Positions 12,377 to 23,980 of a stretch of 64,000 nt of DNA are shown piece after piece. The notes beneath the pieces were generated by a model. It saw nothing but the letters and a program-made list of their open reading frames with translations. It was not told the DNA's origin and did no database searches. The number at the start of each line of letters is the position of its first letter. The first letter of the stretch is position 1. Position numbers and translations under genes: made by a program. This DNA is from Erythrobasidium yunnanense (lineage: Eukaryota; Basidiomycota; Cystobasidiomycetes; Erythrobasidiales; Erythrobasidiaceae). Location: contig BCJC01000005.1 of the NCBI GenBank assembly GCA_001600175.1, forward strand, positions 786,471-850,470, given 5' to 3'.

Positions 12377-13823
12377 ATGCCGCCTTTACAGTACGACCCA
12401 AACGATCCCAACGAAGCAGAAGTTCCGCTCCCAAATGCACCTCGAGAACCTCTGTCTGAATCATGGGCAGAGCTGCAGCCGCCTCTGTCTCGTCGTGGGC
12501 ATGGACCTGGCCTGATTCTCTTTGGCGCGCCGCCATCGCAGAGCTCCAGCAAGGCAACGACGTTGGACCCAGAGCCTGTGCTGAAATGGGCTGAGGAAGG
12601 ATATGCCATCGTTGCTATCCAGCACGATATCGGTCCGCAGAAAGTAGAGAAGGCCTTGCGTCTTGGCATCGAAGCTCTGAAGTCGCGTAAGGATGTCGAC
12701 GTTAAAGACAATTTTGGAGTCTTTGGTATGCCATATTCCATATACGAGCGCTTATCCTTCCAGCTGATACGTTGCATACAATAGTGTACAACCCAGACCT
12801 CAGCGATGCAGTAACAGAAGCCGTAGGACAAGTCTCTAACGAAGTATGCCTACTTGTCGCATACGGTGCCTCTATCCCTTCGAGCTGCAAGGTGCCTGCA
12901 CTAGAGCATATCCTGCTAGGCGATTCACCCCATCCAGCAGAAGATCCCAACGCCTGTCCAGTCCCCGACCCTAACTTCAACCCTTACACAGAGACGAAAC
13001 GTTCCTATACATATTCGCCAACTTCGCGATCGCCTTTCTGCTTCCTTCCCACATATCCGGATGAGATTTTCGACAAGGGTTGCGCCTCGTTAGCGCACAG
13101 CCGCACGCTGGCCTTTCTTAAAGTCAAGATTGGTGGTCCGTGGTTTGATCTCGAACGAGTGAGCCCTCTGTAGTATTTCGCTTGACAATCCAGCTGATTT
13201 TCTCCTCCATCTAGATTTGGGAAGAGCATACCTGGTACGAGTTTGTCGGTCGATCAGTCGCGAAAACGATGGGCACTATGGTCGCGGAACCATATGTGAA
13301 TCACGTCCCTACCAAAATTGGAGGCACTGGTCGTAAAGCTTTGACTGCCTTCTATCGAGACCACTTCATTTTCGCCAATCCACCCGATTCAAGCATGCAG
13401 GTCGTATCGAGAACAGTAGGAATAGATAGAGTGATAGACGAGTTTATCTTCAAGTGCACACATTCGACCGTCTGGGAGTGGTTGTAAGTTGGCGGTGGTT
13501 CGGCATCGATGGGAAGCTTAGCTGACGCTTCCTGCAGCCTACCTGGCGTCCCACCGACAGGCAAAGAACTGCGTGTTCCTTTCATCGCGGTCGTCTGCGT
13601 CCGAGGCGATCGATTGTTCCACGAGCACATATGGTGGGACCAGGCGTGTGCCCTGAGGCAGATAGGCGTCCTCCCAGACACAGTGCCTTGGGGCGAGGGC
13701 CAAAATCTGCGTCTTCCGGTCGCGGGAGGCGAAGCAGCAGACAAGCTTGAGAATGAGAATATGCCATGTAACGAGATGCTTTCAGCCAAGTATGGAGTGA
13801 TTCCGGCGCATCAGCTGCCGTGA
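12377..13823 (+). CDS. Dienelactone-hydrolase-like / SnoaL-like two-domain protein
   Basis: Exons 12377-12725, 12785-13158, 13215-13483, 13538-13823 (425 residues). This matches a widespread fungal family annotated as carboxymethylenebutenolidase. It has an alpha/beta-hydrolase-like N-terminal half (LILFGAPPS; WAEEGYAIVAIQHD; LVAYGAS) followed by an NTF2/SnoaL-like half. The latter shows the family blocks SRTLAFLK, IWEEHTWYEF, YVNHVPT, YRDHFIF, RVIDEFIF, LPGVPPTGKELRVP and HIWWDQACALRQIG. I see no canonical nucleophile elbow in the first half, so true dienelactone hydrolase activity is doubtful. The family blocks make the call firm; the biochemical role is unknown. The neighbouring transporter may share its pathway. 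Confidence 0.82.
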
Positions 13824-14155
13824 GCCTGTATCATACTATGAAGTCGTGGCTTTTATTCGAAGTCGCATCGGATGCATGTAGAGCATGACAGCATTAGCAG
13901 TACAATACATACAGTTGCAGAGAGACTGAAGATCTTGATGTGCTGACTCTTCGCGATGCGCGCCGGCTTTTTGCGCCGTGGCGCCCAGAAGCAAGCACGC
14001 CTTTCGCCGCCAAATTTTTGGTGAGTCCTGATTGTATACTTTGTCTTCTGCAAGCAAAGAGACTTCATTCTCTACAAGAAGTTAGCATAGTCAAGGTATG
14101 TAGCCTACTCCGCTGGTCATTGCGATCGACATGAAGCTAATGATTGCCTGTCAAG
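13824..14155. other. Intergenic with probable MET5 5'-UTR intron
   Basis: 332 bp. The last 60 bases (14096-14155) read as an intron: GTATGT donor, GCTAATGA branch site, TCAAG acceptor directly before the MET5 ATG. No upstream coding exon joins in frame, so it is probably in the 5' UTR. Confidence 0.45.
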
Positions 14156-17100
14156 ATGCTTGGAACGGAGGCGAATAGCAGTCACTTGGTTGGCCAGCTC
14201 GCAAGCTCTCTATCATCAAGCGTCGTCGCTCTCTACCCTTCTGCATTCTCTACATCCTCTCTTCCCAATGCCATCAAACTCCCAGCTTCCTCGTCCGACC
14301 CCGTCGATACCCTGCTGAGAGTTGCAAAAGAGACGGAGGAGACATCGGGATTCACAAAGCCTCTGGCGCTTCTGGCTTCGGCGGATCCAGCTGTACTTTC
14401 ACGTCTTCTTCCTTCCAGCAAGAGCATCCTTGGCCTACCTTTGGTGCTGCATCTCGCAACCAACGGCGATCACTCCAGCCTGCAGGTCTTGAAGAATGCA
14501 GGATTCGTTCTGCTATACTCCGCAAGCGGTGAAGAGGCACAGAAGAACACTTTGCTAGCAAGCAAGATTGCTTTGAGCGCTTCCAGGGCAGTAGTGCACT
14601 TTTTTGAGGGAGAGCAGGCGATGAAGCGCGTTCAGCTTTCGCAATTGGACCACTTCCTCGATGCAGGCCGGAAGCTCAATGGACATGTTAATGGAATGTT
14701 CAATGGACACGGACAGACGACTGGCAACCCAGACGAGGACAATTTGCCATCAAGACACCACTCGCTGGAGTCGGCGATCGAGGAAGCCTATGCACTCGCT
14801 AAGCAGCACGACCTAGGTCTCAAGCCTGTACACTACCATGGACCCGAGTCACCAAGCCGCTTCATCGTCGCACTCGGCTCTTCCGTCTCTCTTTCTACTC
14901 TTTCCGGCGCCCTCGACACAAGCGATACCGGCATTCTTTCTATCTCGCTCTACCGTCCACTTACACCAGCAACTCTACTATCACACATTCCTCAATCCGT
15001 CACATCGCTTCTTGTCCTCGAACAGGCTTACACCAAGACCACCAAATGGTCGCCACTCTACCTCGATGTTCTCAGCGCATACCATTCGCCGCAAGATGAC
15101 AAGCCGCGCAGCATTCCTACCATCGGTTCTGCATTGCTAGGTGCCGTCGGTACAGGCACCGCTGCTTCCGCTGCAAAGGCAGTTGAGCAGCTTTTCGCCA
15201 ACCCGAAGGCCGATTCTGCAGCAATTGGACAGCTCCCATCTTCCCTCTCTTACCCTTCATCCACACCTGCCATTCCAAAGCATGAGCAAGCATACCACAA
15301 AGTCCTGGCTCAGGCCTTCCCAGACCGCCTCAACATGCTCAACGACCTTACGTCTCCTTCTCCCTCGCTTGCAGTCGGTAAATTCCTAGCTGCACCCAAG
15401 CAAGCTGGCAAAGCGAACTGGATCGTCGGATCCGATGCCTGGTCGTACGATACTGGTCTTAGCGGTCTGCAGACTTTGCTTAGCACCGGCGTAGACTGCA
15501 ATATCCTTATTGTCGATACTTCACCCTACCCTGCACCCAAGACATTGCAGAGAAAGAAGGATGTCGGTCTGTATGCGCTCAACTACGGCAACGCATACGT
15601 CGCTTCCATTGCCGTCTATGGCGACTACTCGCAAACTGTACGAGCTATTCTTGAGGCAGAGAAGTTCCAAGGTCCTTCTGTGGTTATGGCGTACCTTCCC
15701 GGCGGTGAAGACGACAGCCAGCAGGCTTTGGATGTGCTCAAGTCCACCAAGAAGGCCATGGAGTCCGGCTACTGGGGCTTGTACCGATTCGACCCGTCCA
15801 AGAGCGAAGATGACCAGTTCTCCCTCGACTCTGTGCGCATCAAGCAGGACCTCGCCGACTTCCTCGACAAGCAAAACCTCCTCACTCAGCTCGCAAGCAG
15901 ACTGCCATCATACGACATCCCAGCTACTTCCCTCGGCAAGCAAGCACAAGTTGCCAGACAGACACAGGCCAAAGAGGCATTCGCAAAGCTTTCTGGCGCA
16001 TTGTCAAGCGGACCCAGCGTTCTTGTCCTTTTCGCTTCAGACGGTGGTACCGCCGAGAAGCTTGCAAAGAAGTTCACTGGACGCGCGACAGCTCGTGGTG
16101 TCAATGCACGCATAGCAGTCATGGAAGAGTTCGGTGGAGACAAGCTAGAGACGCTCAAGGAGCAGCGCGAAGACAATGTCATCTTCTTCACCTCCGTTGC
16201 TGGACAAGGAGAGTTCCCACTCAACGGACGCGGTCTTTGGAAGGCACTGCAGGCCGCAAAGCCAGCAGCTGACAACGCACCCGACGGCAGCGATGGTGGC
16301 TGGGCCGCTTTCAAGTATGCAGTCTTCGGTCTTGGTGACTCGCACTACTGGCCGAGACCAGAGGATGCGGGATACTACAACAAGCCTGCTAAAGATCTAG
16401 ACAAGAAGCTTGCAGAGCTTGAAACACCTAGACTGGTTGAAGAAGTCGGTCTTGGAGACGACCAGGACGCAGACGGTTACATGACTGGATACAAAGTCTG
16501 GGAGGAGAAGGTCTGGCAAGCACTTGGCATCGCTGGTATTGAAGTCACGGAAGCCGAGCCTGAGCCCATCACCAACGAGCACATCAAGATCTCGTCCAAC
16601 TACCTTCGAGGTACTATTGCAGAGGGTCTTGTCGATACTAGCACTGGAGCACTTGCAGAGTCCGATGGTCAGCTCACCAAGTTCCACGGTATCTACCAGC
16701 AAGACGATCGCGATATCCGAGAAGAACGTCAAGCGCAGGGTTTGGAGCCAGCTTACTCCTTCATGGTCCGAGTCCGTATGCCAGCTGGTGTCTGCACACC
16801 TGAGCAATGGCTTGCTATCGATGAGATCTCCGACAAACGCGGTAACCACACCTTCAAGCTTACCACTCGTCAAACCTTCCAATTCCACGGTATCATCAAG
16901 GCCAACTTGAAGCCCGCTATTCAGGAGATTAACAAAGCCATGCTCGATACCATCGCTGCTTGCGGTGATGTCAACAGAAACGTCATGTGCTCATGCAACC
17001 CTTCTCTCGGACCTATCCACGCTGAGATTGCGGAATACGCAAAGAAGATCAGCGAGCATCTCATGCCTAGAACGAACGCCTACGCCGAGATCTGGCTGGA

Positions 17101-18570
17101 CAAGAAGCTGGTCGCTGGAGATGCAGTGAAGGATGTTGAGCCAATGTACGGGCCATACTACCTTCCAAGAAAGTTCAAGATCGCTATCGCTGTTCCACCC
17201 ACAAACGATACCGATGTGTTCTGCCAGTAAGCTGGGCTCGCATTTCTGCGCAGGTCTCTTTGCTGACATGATCCCTTTCAGCGATATCGGTCTAATCGGT
17301 ATCGTTGCGGATGGCAAGCTGCAAGGCTTCAACGTCGCGATCGGAGGAGGTATGGGAGTGACGCACTCGATGAAGAAGACATACCCGCGCCTTGGTTCCA
17401 TCATCGGATTCTGCACACCAGATCAAGTTACCGTTGTGTGCGAAAAGGTCATGCTGGTGCAGCGCGATCATGGTGATCGAACCAACCGAAAGCGTGAGTT
17501 GAGCACACTCGGCAGCTGCATTACAGTTCGATACTGATACGCTTATTTCAATGTATAGACGCTCGTCTAAAGTACACTGTCGACGACATGACCGTCGAGG
17601 GCTTCAAGAAGGCTGTCGAGGACAGACTTGGCTACAGGCTCGCGCCTCAGCGCGACTACGAGTTCACCAAGAACATCGATGAGTTCGGCTGGCAAACAGG
17701 CTATGATGGCAAGAAGCACTTCACCTGTTTCATCGAGAACGGCCGAGTCGAAGACCATGCCGAGCTGCAGTTCAAGACTGGTCTACGGGAGATCGCCAAG
17801 GTGCATAAGGGTGTATTCGCTCTCACTGCGAATCAGCATCTCATCATCTCGAACATCCCGCCTGAGGAAGTACCCAAGATCGAAAGCCTCCTCAAGAAAT
17901 ACAAGCTGGATAACCTTGAGTTCTCCGGCCTTCGGCTCTCAAGTAGCGCATGTGTCTCTATGCCTACGTGTGGTCTGGCTATGGCGGAGTCAGAACGATA
18001 CCTCCCATTGCTGGTCTCCAAGATTGAGAAGATCTGCGAGGAAAATGGCCTGAGGCACGACAGCATCGTGATGCGTATGACCGGATGTCCCAACGGATGT
18101 GCCAGACCGTGGGTCGCGGAAGTTGGGTAATTTGCCATGCTTACCTGCTCTTTTGCGGACTGGGCTGACTGTTCTTCCATACAGTCTCGTCGGAAGGGCT
18201 CCGGGCTCGTACCTGATGATGCTAGGTATGTTCAGTGTGACTGCAGTCCACAAGAGACATGCTAATGTACATTTGACAGGCGGAGGCTACCACGGCAACC
18301 GTATATCAAAGCCTTACAGAGAATCAGTCGGCGAAGACGAGATCATCGAGATCATGCAGCGGCTCATCAAGAGATATGCTACCGAACGACTCGAGAACGA
18401 ACATTTTGGAGACTTCACCGTCCGTATTGGCGAGATTGCAGCCACGACTGAGGGCAAGCACTTCGTAAGTCTACCTGTCTGGTCATTCCTTATTTGCGCT
18501 TCGATGCTGATGCTCGGTCTGTTCACAGTACGATAACTCCGTTATGGCATTAATCTCTTCTCGTTCTTGA
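14156..18570 (+). CDS. MET5: Sulfite reductase (NADPH) beta subunit
   Basis: Reduces sulfite to sulfide in assimilatory sulfur metabolism, with the flavoprotein Met10. Exons 14156-17226, 17282-17493, 17559-18126, 18185-18225, 18280-18464, 18529-18570 (1372 residues). Order: pyruvate-oxidoreductase-like N-terminal region, a flavodoxin-like domain ([19 protein letters not shown]), then two sulfite/nitrite reductase halves. The 4Fe-4S/siroheme cysteines are visible as ACVSMPTC and TGCPNGC. The C-terminus has [16 protein letters not shown]. Length is close to yeast Met5 (about 1440). The ATG at 14156 is the first in the long exon and directly follows an acceptor-like TCAAG. The last exons are small (41 and 42 nt) but fit the family. 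Confidence 0.93.
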
Positions 18571-18845
18571 TGCACAGCAGTCATAGCCTTTTCTTGTTTA
18601 TATCCGCATTAGGTCGTCAGTCAGTGTATGCAGGCTTGTTAGAGGGTCTGGGAACGTTATGATCATGTGTACTTGATGCAACTATAGTCGATTATAGTGC
18701 GCTTGTGTCTGCTTCTAGTTGACTGCCAGCGAATGCCGATTGCACCCCATGATCTTTCAGTTTCATAAGAATCGCTAATGCATTGCAACTATGGCTACGG
18801 TAGCTACAACCGATCTGCAAGAAGCAGGAGAATCTCTTTCATCCT

Positions 18846-19683
18846 CTAGTGGTGGGCAGCGTGGGCATCTCCGTGGACTGTCGAAGTAGACGGTTTAGCC
18901 CTAAGTCAGCCAAGGGGTCAAACCAAGATAGAACTGGCGATACTCACAGTCAATAGCATAGCAACATCCACACTCTGGGCATCTATGTCCTTTCTCTGTT
19001 GTTACTCTGCCGTATAGGGTATCGTGGGAGTCGACGGGGAAGCCGGTGCATCCTACGATTCGCATAGAGTCGAGCGAGAAGCTGGAGAAGAATCCACATT
19101 AGCTTGAGATTCTGTTTGCTATTCCGTGGTGTATCACATACACTGGGACGGGGTTTTTAGGAGTGCCCATGTGAGGGACCTAGGAAGCGAGCTTAGCCAA
19201 GAAAGTCGAAGCTCTGAGCGTTGGTTCCTGATCTTACTTCCAGAGGAGACATGTGGAAAGGGTCCTGCGCAGCGAGCGAGCGTATCTGTCAATGCCGGGA
19301 CGGGGCGACCTCTACGAGATGCTCTCCCTCACCTCTCCTCTCATCTTTGCGAGCAGCTCCATTCGCTCGAGACCAGTAGCCTGTTCCAGATCCGTGGGTG
19401 TCCTGTAGAGTAGAAGTTGACGCAAAGCCTCAGTATCTATCTACCTGATCCCGCCTGATTGGGAGATGGCTCTATGGCTCTGCTGCTATCTCTTGTAGAC
19501 AGGCAGATCCTCCACAGGCATAGATGTATGATTGATGTTCCCTCACGTTCCGGCTTTTGCGCCTTCACCCTGGATGATGGGAGGACCGCTTGCACGAGCT
19601 TTTGCAGAGACGCTCAAGCTGGCTCGCTGGATTCGCAGAACTCTAGCTTGCTGCTGGACAGATCGCTTGACGAGGTTGAACAT
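18846..19683 (-). CDS. COX4: Cytochrome c oxidase subunit IV (Vb family)
   Basis: Nuclear-encoded zinc-binding subunit of mitochondrial complex IV, on the matrix side. Exons: 19547-19683, 19333-19402, 19238-19264, 19142-19179, 18948-19081, 18846-18877 (145 residues). The presequence is basic and hydroxylated (MFNLVKRSVQQQARVLRIQR). The mature part matches the family: DLEQATGLERMELLAKM, DPFHMSP, RIVGCTGFPVDSHDT and HRCPECGCCYAID. The zinc ligands Cys (GCTG) and CPEC are present. Exons of 27, 32 and 38 nt continue the microexon tendency of this genome. It ends convergently with MET5 and shares a 182-bp divergent promoter with SSR4. Confidence 0.93.
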
Positions 19684-19865
19684 GGTCGATGGAGTAGCAC
19701 GCTGATGAAGTTCGAATGATGATATGGGAACGAATACAACGAGCTCATGGCTTGGGCTTCAAACGATATGCTGAAACGAGTACGGAAATGATGGGATTTC
19801 TGGCTGATTGATACAGCAAGAATGACTGGATTGATGCTTTGAAGATATATACTCTTGATACAATC

Positions 19866-21907
19866 ATGCAGCAACATCCTCAGATGATGCAGATGCAGAT
19901 GGCCCAGGGCCAGCAGCAACAGCAACCACAGCTGCAGCAGCAAATGGGCCAGAACAATCCTTTGCTGGACCTATACCTATGCGCGAACCTACACATGAAG
20001 GAGCAGTCGCCGTCTCAAATAGAACAGGTCGCCGTCGAGACCCTCCTCAGAATGATCCACAAGATGTACGAGACGCCTTTTACCTGGCAGTTTATCGATA
20101 AACCGAGAGGTATGGTATCCTTATTCAGTTTCGGGAAGTAGCTGAGCTGACGATGTATCTATTGCAGGCGAGTTGTCTTCCACGAGCATATGTACAGAGC
20201 TTGGCTAACGATGCGTATCAGGCGGAGCTAGTGCCATCGTGTTTCATTCTCGACCAATAAACCCAAGAAGTCCATGGCCTTCAGACGGTATACGCTATGC
20301 ATCCACAACGGAAACGACTACGACACTCAACCACCAGCTACAAAGCGGCGGCTCCATCATGATAGAGAAGACAACCACACAACAAGGTTTCTACCCACCC
20401 TCCGATCCAGGTCTACCTTTACCCAAAGATACGCGAGAGCTCCTCTTAGCGCGCTATAGAATACGATGGAGGATCATCTCGCCGAATATAGGTAACCCCA
20501 ATTTGTTTTTCGTATATTGGGGAAGGGACGAGACGAATGCGAGGAGAGCTCCGCAAGGATGGGAGGCGGAAGTCATTAGGAAATACCCTCTGCCCAATAT
20601 CCAGGAGCCGCCCCAGTTTCCGCTTAGACCAGCGCAGATGCAAGGCCAACAGCAACAGCAGCAGCAGCAAGCACCTCAAGGTCAACAACAGCAGCAGCAG
20701 CAACAGCCCCTCAGGCCATTGCCGCCAAACATGCAGCAGATACATGCTGCTTCGAGGGCAGGTCAGTCTAGCACGCCTCCGCCTCAGCAGATGCAGATGC
20801 AACAACAACCGCCATCGATGCATGCCAGAGGTCCGTCTCAGCCTCCTCAGATGCAGCCTCCCGCAGTGCCTTCTGTCCCACCGCAAGTCAGAGCACAACA
20901 GCAGCAAGTACAGGCTCCGATACAGCCGCATCTCCGAGCACGACCTCTGGGCTTCACCTTCCCATCGCAATTTGATGACCCATACGAGATGCTCACTGAG
21001 AGATCATGGGCCGGCCTGCGATACGAGCGTAATCATGCTTTCATCTCGCCAGTGTTTGATCCGGTGAGCTAGTCTAGCCTCATGTAAAGTGTGCAGAAGC
21101 CGGGCCTAACGAGAAATGATACAGACTACCACCAACGAGCTTCTGACATCGTGGAAAGCGCCGGCTGGTATAGACATCGATCAGATCAAAGCGCAGATCG
21201 CTTCTCTAGACAGCGACATTAGCAAGCTCAAAGCCAAGACCCTACCATCCAAGACTCTTGACTCATCCTACGATGCCCTCATCCAACCTCTTCCCTCAAT
21301 GATCAGCATAAGCGAGATGCGGGATGGCGCTATGCAAGCCTACAACCTTCGCCGTCAACAAGCTGAACAAGAACAATTTGCGAAAGATGAGGAGGAGCGC
21401 AAGAAGAAAGAAGCCGTCGAAGCGGAACTGAGGAGCAAGCAGATGGCTGAACATGCGAAATTTGTGGAGGCGCAGAAGGCGAGGGAGGAAGAGGAACGGA
21501 AGGCGCGAGAAGTGGAAGATGAGGCACAGAGGGAGCATATGGAGCAGGAGGCGCAGCAGCAGCAGCAAGAAGAAACGGCTGTAGAGCAAGAAGGGCAATC
21601 GCAGCAGGATCAGATCAACGGGTCCGGGGAAGAAACAATTCAGGATCCTATGGATTTCGATATCAACAACTTTGCGAACATGAACGGCGATATGGACGAC
21701 TTACTATCTACGAATCTGTTGCAAAGCGACTATGGCGCAACTGAGCAGGGAGGCGGAGAGAGCAACGATCAGAACTATGCAGATGATGAGTTCTTGTTCT
21801 CTGGCTTTGCAAACAATCAGTATGAAGATAACATGGAGCAGACGATGTTGGATTTCGATTTCTTCAGTCAGCAGAATGGAGAGAATGGGTTGGGAGAGAT
21901 GCAGTAG
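19866..21907 (+). CDS. SSR4: SWI/SNF-RSC subunit Ssr4-like
   Basis: Ssr4 is a fungal subunit shared by SWI/SNF and RSC chromatin remodellers. Exons 19866-20109, 20222-21063, 21125-21907 (622 residues). The N-terminal domain shows FTWQFIDKP, SPWPSDGIRYA, and a segment ending in RYRIRWRII ... FFVYWGR, the layout of the Ssr4 N-terminal domain. A Gln/Pro-rich region (CAG/CAA repeats) follows, then a charged Glu/Lys coiled coil and an acidic, Asn/Asp-rich C-terminus. The first intron (20110-20221, 112 nt) looks like two introns end to end. An upstream non-coding exon is possible. The family assignment is from memory of domain layout, so moderate. Confidence 0.62.
20110..20221 (+). other. Candidate twin intron (zero-length internal exon) in SSR4
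   Basis: GTATGG donor at 20110; ATTGCAG acceptor ending 20167; immediately followed by a GC-type donor GCGAGT at 20168; final TATCAG acceptor ending 20221. The halves are 58 and 54 nt, each with a branch-like CTGAC or CTAAC. Removing only the first half leaves an in-frame stop; removing both restores the Ssr4 frame. Confidence 0.45.
20640..20710 (+). repeat. Poly-Gln CAG/CAA tract in SSR4
   Basis: Interrupted CAG/CAA codons encode two Gln runs, typical of fungal transcription-associated proteins. Codon mixing argues that the protein tract, not simple slippage, is maintained. Confidence 0.8.
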
Positions 21908-22160
21908 GTAGATGTAAGTGCTTTGTTGTTGTTGCGATTACATGTCTGTGAGCTGCGTAATCTCCATGCGGTCACTTGTCGCGTTAAGGGGTGTTGTTTG
22001 TCTTGATCGCGTACCGGGACTAATTATAGACCTTGTCTACTAAAAACAGGGGGACAAACACAGCACAAGCAGCAGCTTCTCTCTTCTCTCTTCAACTCAG
22101 TCCTTTTCACACGTCTACATCTGTCCTCCACTGTCATTACTTCCATCAATACCACTGACC

Positions 22161-23923
22161 ATGAAGATCACCGCTGTCACCTTCTTCCTCGCCGGACTGG
22201 CCTCGCTGACTTCTGCTGCAAACTCGCACAAAGACATCAAGAGAGAGTCGCACCATGAACTCGCTGAACGTGGAACTGCGTGGAACACTCCCGTATGCAG
22301 ATGCGACTGCGTTCGACGAAAGCTGGCTGATGCGTGTGTGGTCGGAAGGATCACCCGGACTGGCAGTACATCAATGTGAGTCGCATCAGTAACTAGATGG
22401 TAACATACTGACGATCATGTGCAGGGCTATACCTGGTGGAAGGTGCGAACGACCGGTTCTTGTCTGCCGACAATGTCGCTGAACCTGGCTTCATGCATAG
22501 ATGGATCCTACAGCACAAGACCATGCGCGCTTTCACGCTTATCTCAGCATGAGCTCGTACGGCGATGTATGTGTCTCTGAACGTTACGTGCGAACTCATC
22601 GGACCTTACTGAATTCTATGCGATTCCGCCCAATAGTACAAGAGCCTCTGCCCTAAGACCTTCACACAAGGCTTCTCCATCGTCAATGAGTTCTGCGTTA
22701 GGTACCTCGCCCCACACTGCGAGACCTTCGATTCAGGCTGATGAATTTTCAGTGGAAACCCTATGGGACAATGCGGTTTCGTTGCCAAGATCCCCGAGAT
22801 GAAGGTATGCAGCGTCGTATCATCAGTCATCATCAAGTACATATGTATTGAATCCGTCCCTACAGAAAATCGTAATCGTCTTCAAGGTAAGCTATCTATT
22901 TTGGCGGCGCCTGTTTCTGCAGAGGCTGATCAAACTCAACTGGATGTTAGGGTAACTCCATGGACGGACTAGACCGCACCCCAGTCAGCATTGAAGGCCT
23001 TGTGTCCAACTGCTCCGGATGCAAAGTCGCAAAGGGCGTCTACGATCTCTATATGCTCGCCAAGAGGGCCACCAACGACTTCGCAGCTGCTAAACAAGCT
23101 GTAAAGGATACCGGACTGCTGTTCTCTGTCACTGGACACGGTGTTGGTGGTGCTGTTGCGGCACTCGCTGGACTCGACCTGGGCGCCCGGAACCTCGGTG
23201 GGTGTGTTCTGTTGCTTGCAGTGAAAGATGTACTGACCTGCTGTCGATAAACTCAGTTCACTACAGTCACAATCAAGGCACTCCTCGCGCCTTCAACTAC
23301 GCCTCCGTCGTTAGATACGACAACCTGTTCCAGGTACGCTCCAGGGACACAATCCGGCCTTTGCGCTTGTATATGTATCTAATGCCCATCCTTGACTCAG
23401 GTGCTCGCTGGTCAAAGCTTGGTCGCTAGAAACGATGCGACCGTAAATACCATCCCTCTGGGATACAACAACTACCATCTAGGCAAGCTGAATTGACACT
23501 TCAAACGAAGTATATGACTGATTATAGAGGACTACAGGGAGCAAGATTCACATCACTGGCGACTTGACTCAATGGTGGACGGGTTGGTAAGCATTGAAAC
23601 ATACCTCTAATCCATAAGGATATCGCATTAATGACCGCAAAACGCAGTTATGGCAACAACGAAAACAGTATGCATGGTCTCGTGGCCTTCTTACGATATC
23701 TTGCTGACTTTCCCGGACTCAGGCACCTGCCTGGGCAATGGCAGTTCCGCTAGCGACCATCTCTAGTACGCACAACAGCACTGCAGTAGTGCATGCTTGT
23801 ATTGACATCTGCAATAGTTACTTCACCAAGCCTGGTCAATGCGGTTCCGCCAACAAGGTATGCTCTCTCAACATGTCTTAAGGAGGCCAGGCCAGCTTTG
23901 ACATCGTTTCGCAGGGCTTCTAA
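22161..23923 (+). CDS. Secreted class-3 lipase-like protein lacking the nucleophile Ser
   Basis: Fifteen exons: 22161-22292, 22367-22375, 22425-22442, 22501-22566, 22637-22701, 22753-22804, 22866-22886, 22951-23197, 23257-23333, 23401-23482, 23538-23586, 23648-23667, 23723-23765, 23818-23857, 23915-23923 (309 residues). A signal peptide (MKITAVTFFLAGLASLTSA) precedes a class-3 lipase fold: KIVIVFKGN, an elbow reading TGHGVGGA where active lipases have GHSLGG, GTPRAFNYAS, and NDATVNTIPLGYNNYHLG with the expected Asp241 and His255. Gly185 (GGT) replaces Ser. Active hydrolysis is therefore doubtful; binding or another role is possible. Exon 10 ends at a GC donor. The gene otherwise looks intact. 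Microexon borders are inferred. Confidence 0.7.
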
Positions 23924-23957
23924 TTATATTAAACAGCCGCCCTTTAGCATATGCTTC

Positions 23958-23980
23958 ACCTCCGGTTGCCTCCCGGAGGT
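23958..23980. promoter_or_regulatory. Perfect dyad with CGG-N7-CCG core
   Basis: ACCTCCGG, 7-nt spacer, CCGGAGGT. The 8-bp arms are perfect complements. CGG-Nx-CCG is the layout bound by fungal Zn2Cys6 dimers; it lies about 435 bp upstream of the P450 ATG and 35 bp after the lipase-like stop. A 3'-end hairpin is the alternative. Confidence 0.35.

Noticed and set aside
15141-16115. Plus-strand frames of 82 and 201 residues inside MET5
   Set aside because: Frame-shifted shadows of the long MET5 exon.
20446-20970. Leu-rich minus-strand frame opposite SSR4
   Set aside because: Antisense shadow of CAG/CAA repeats.
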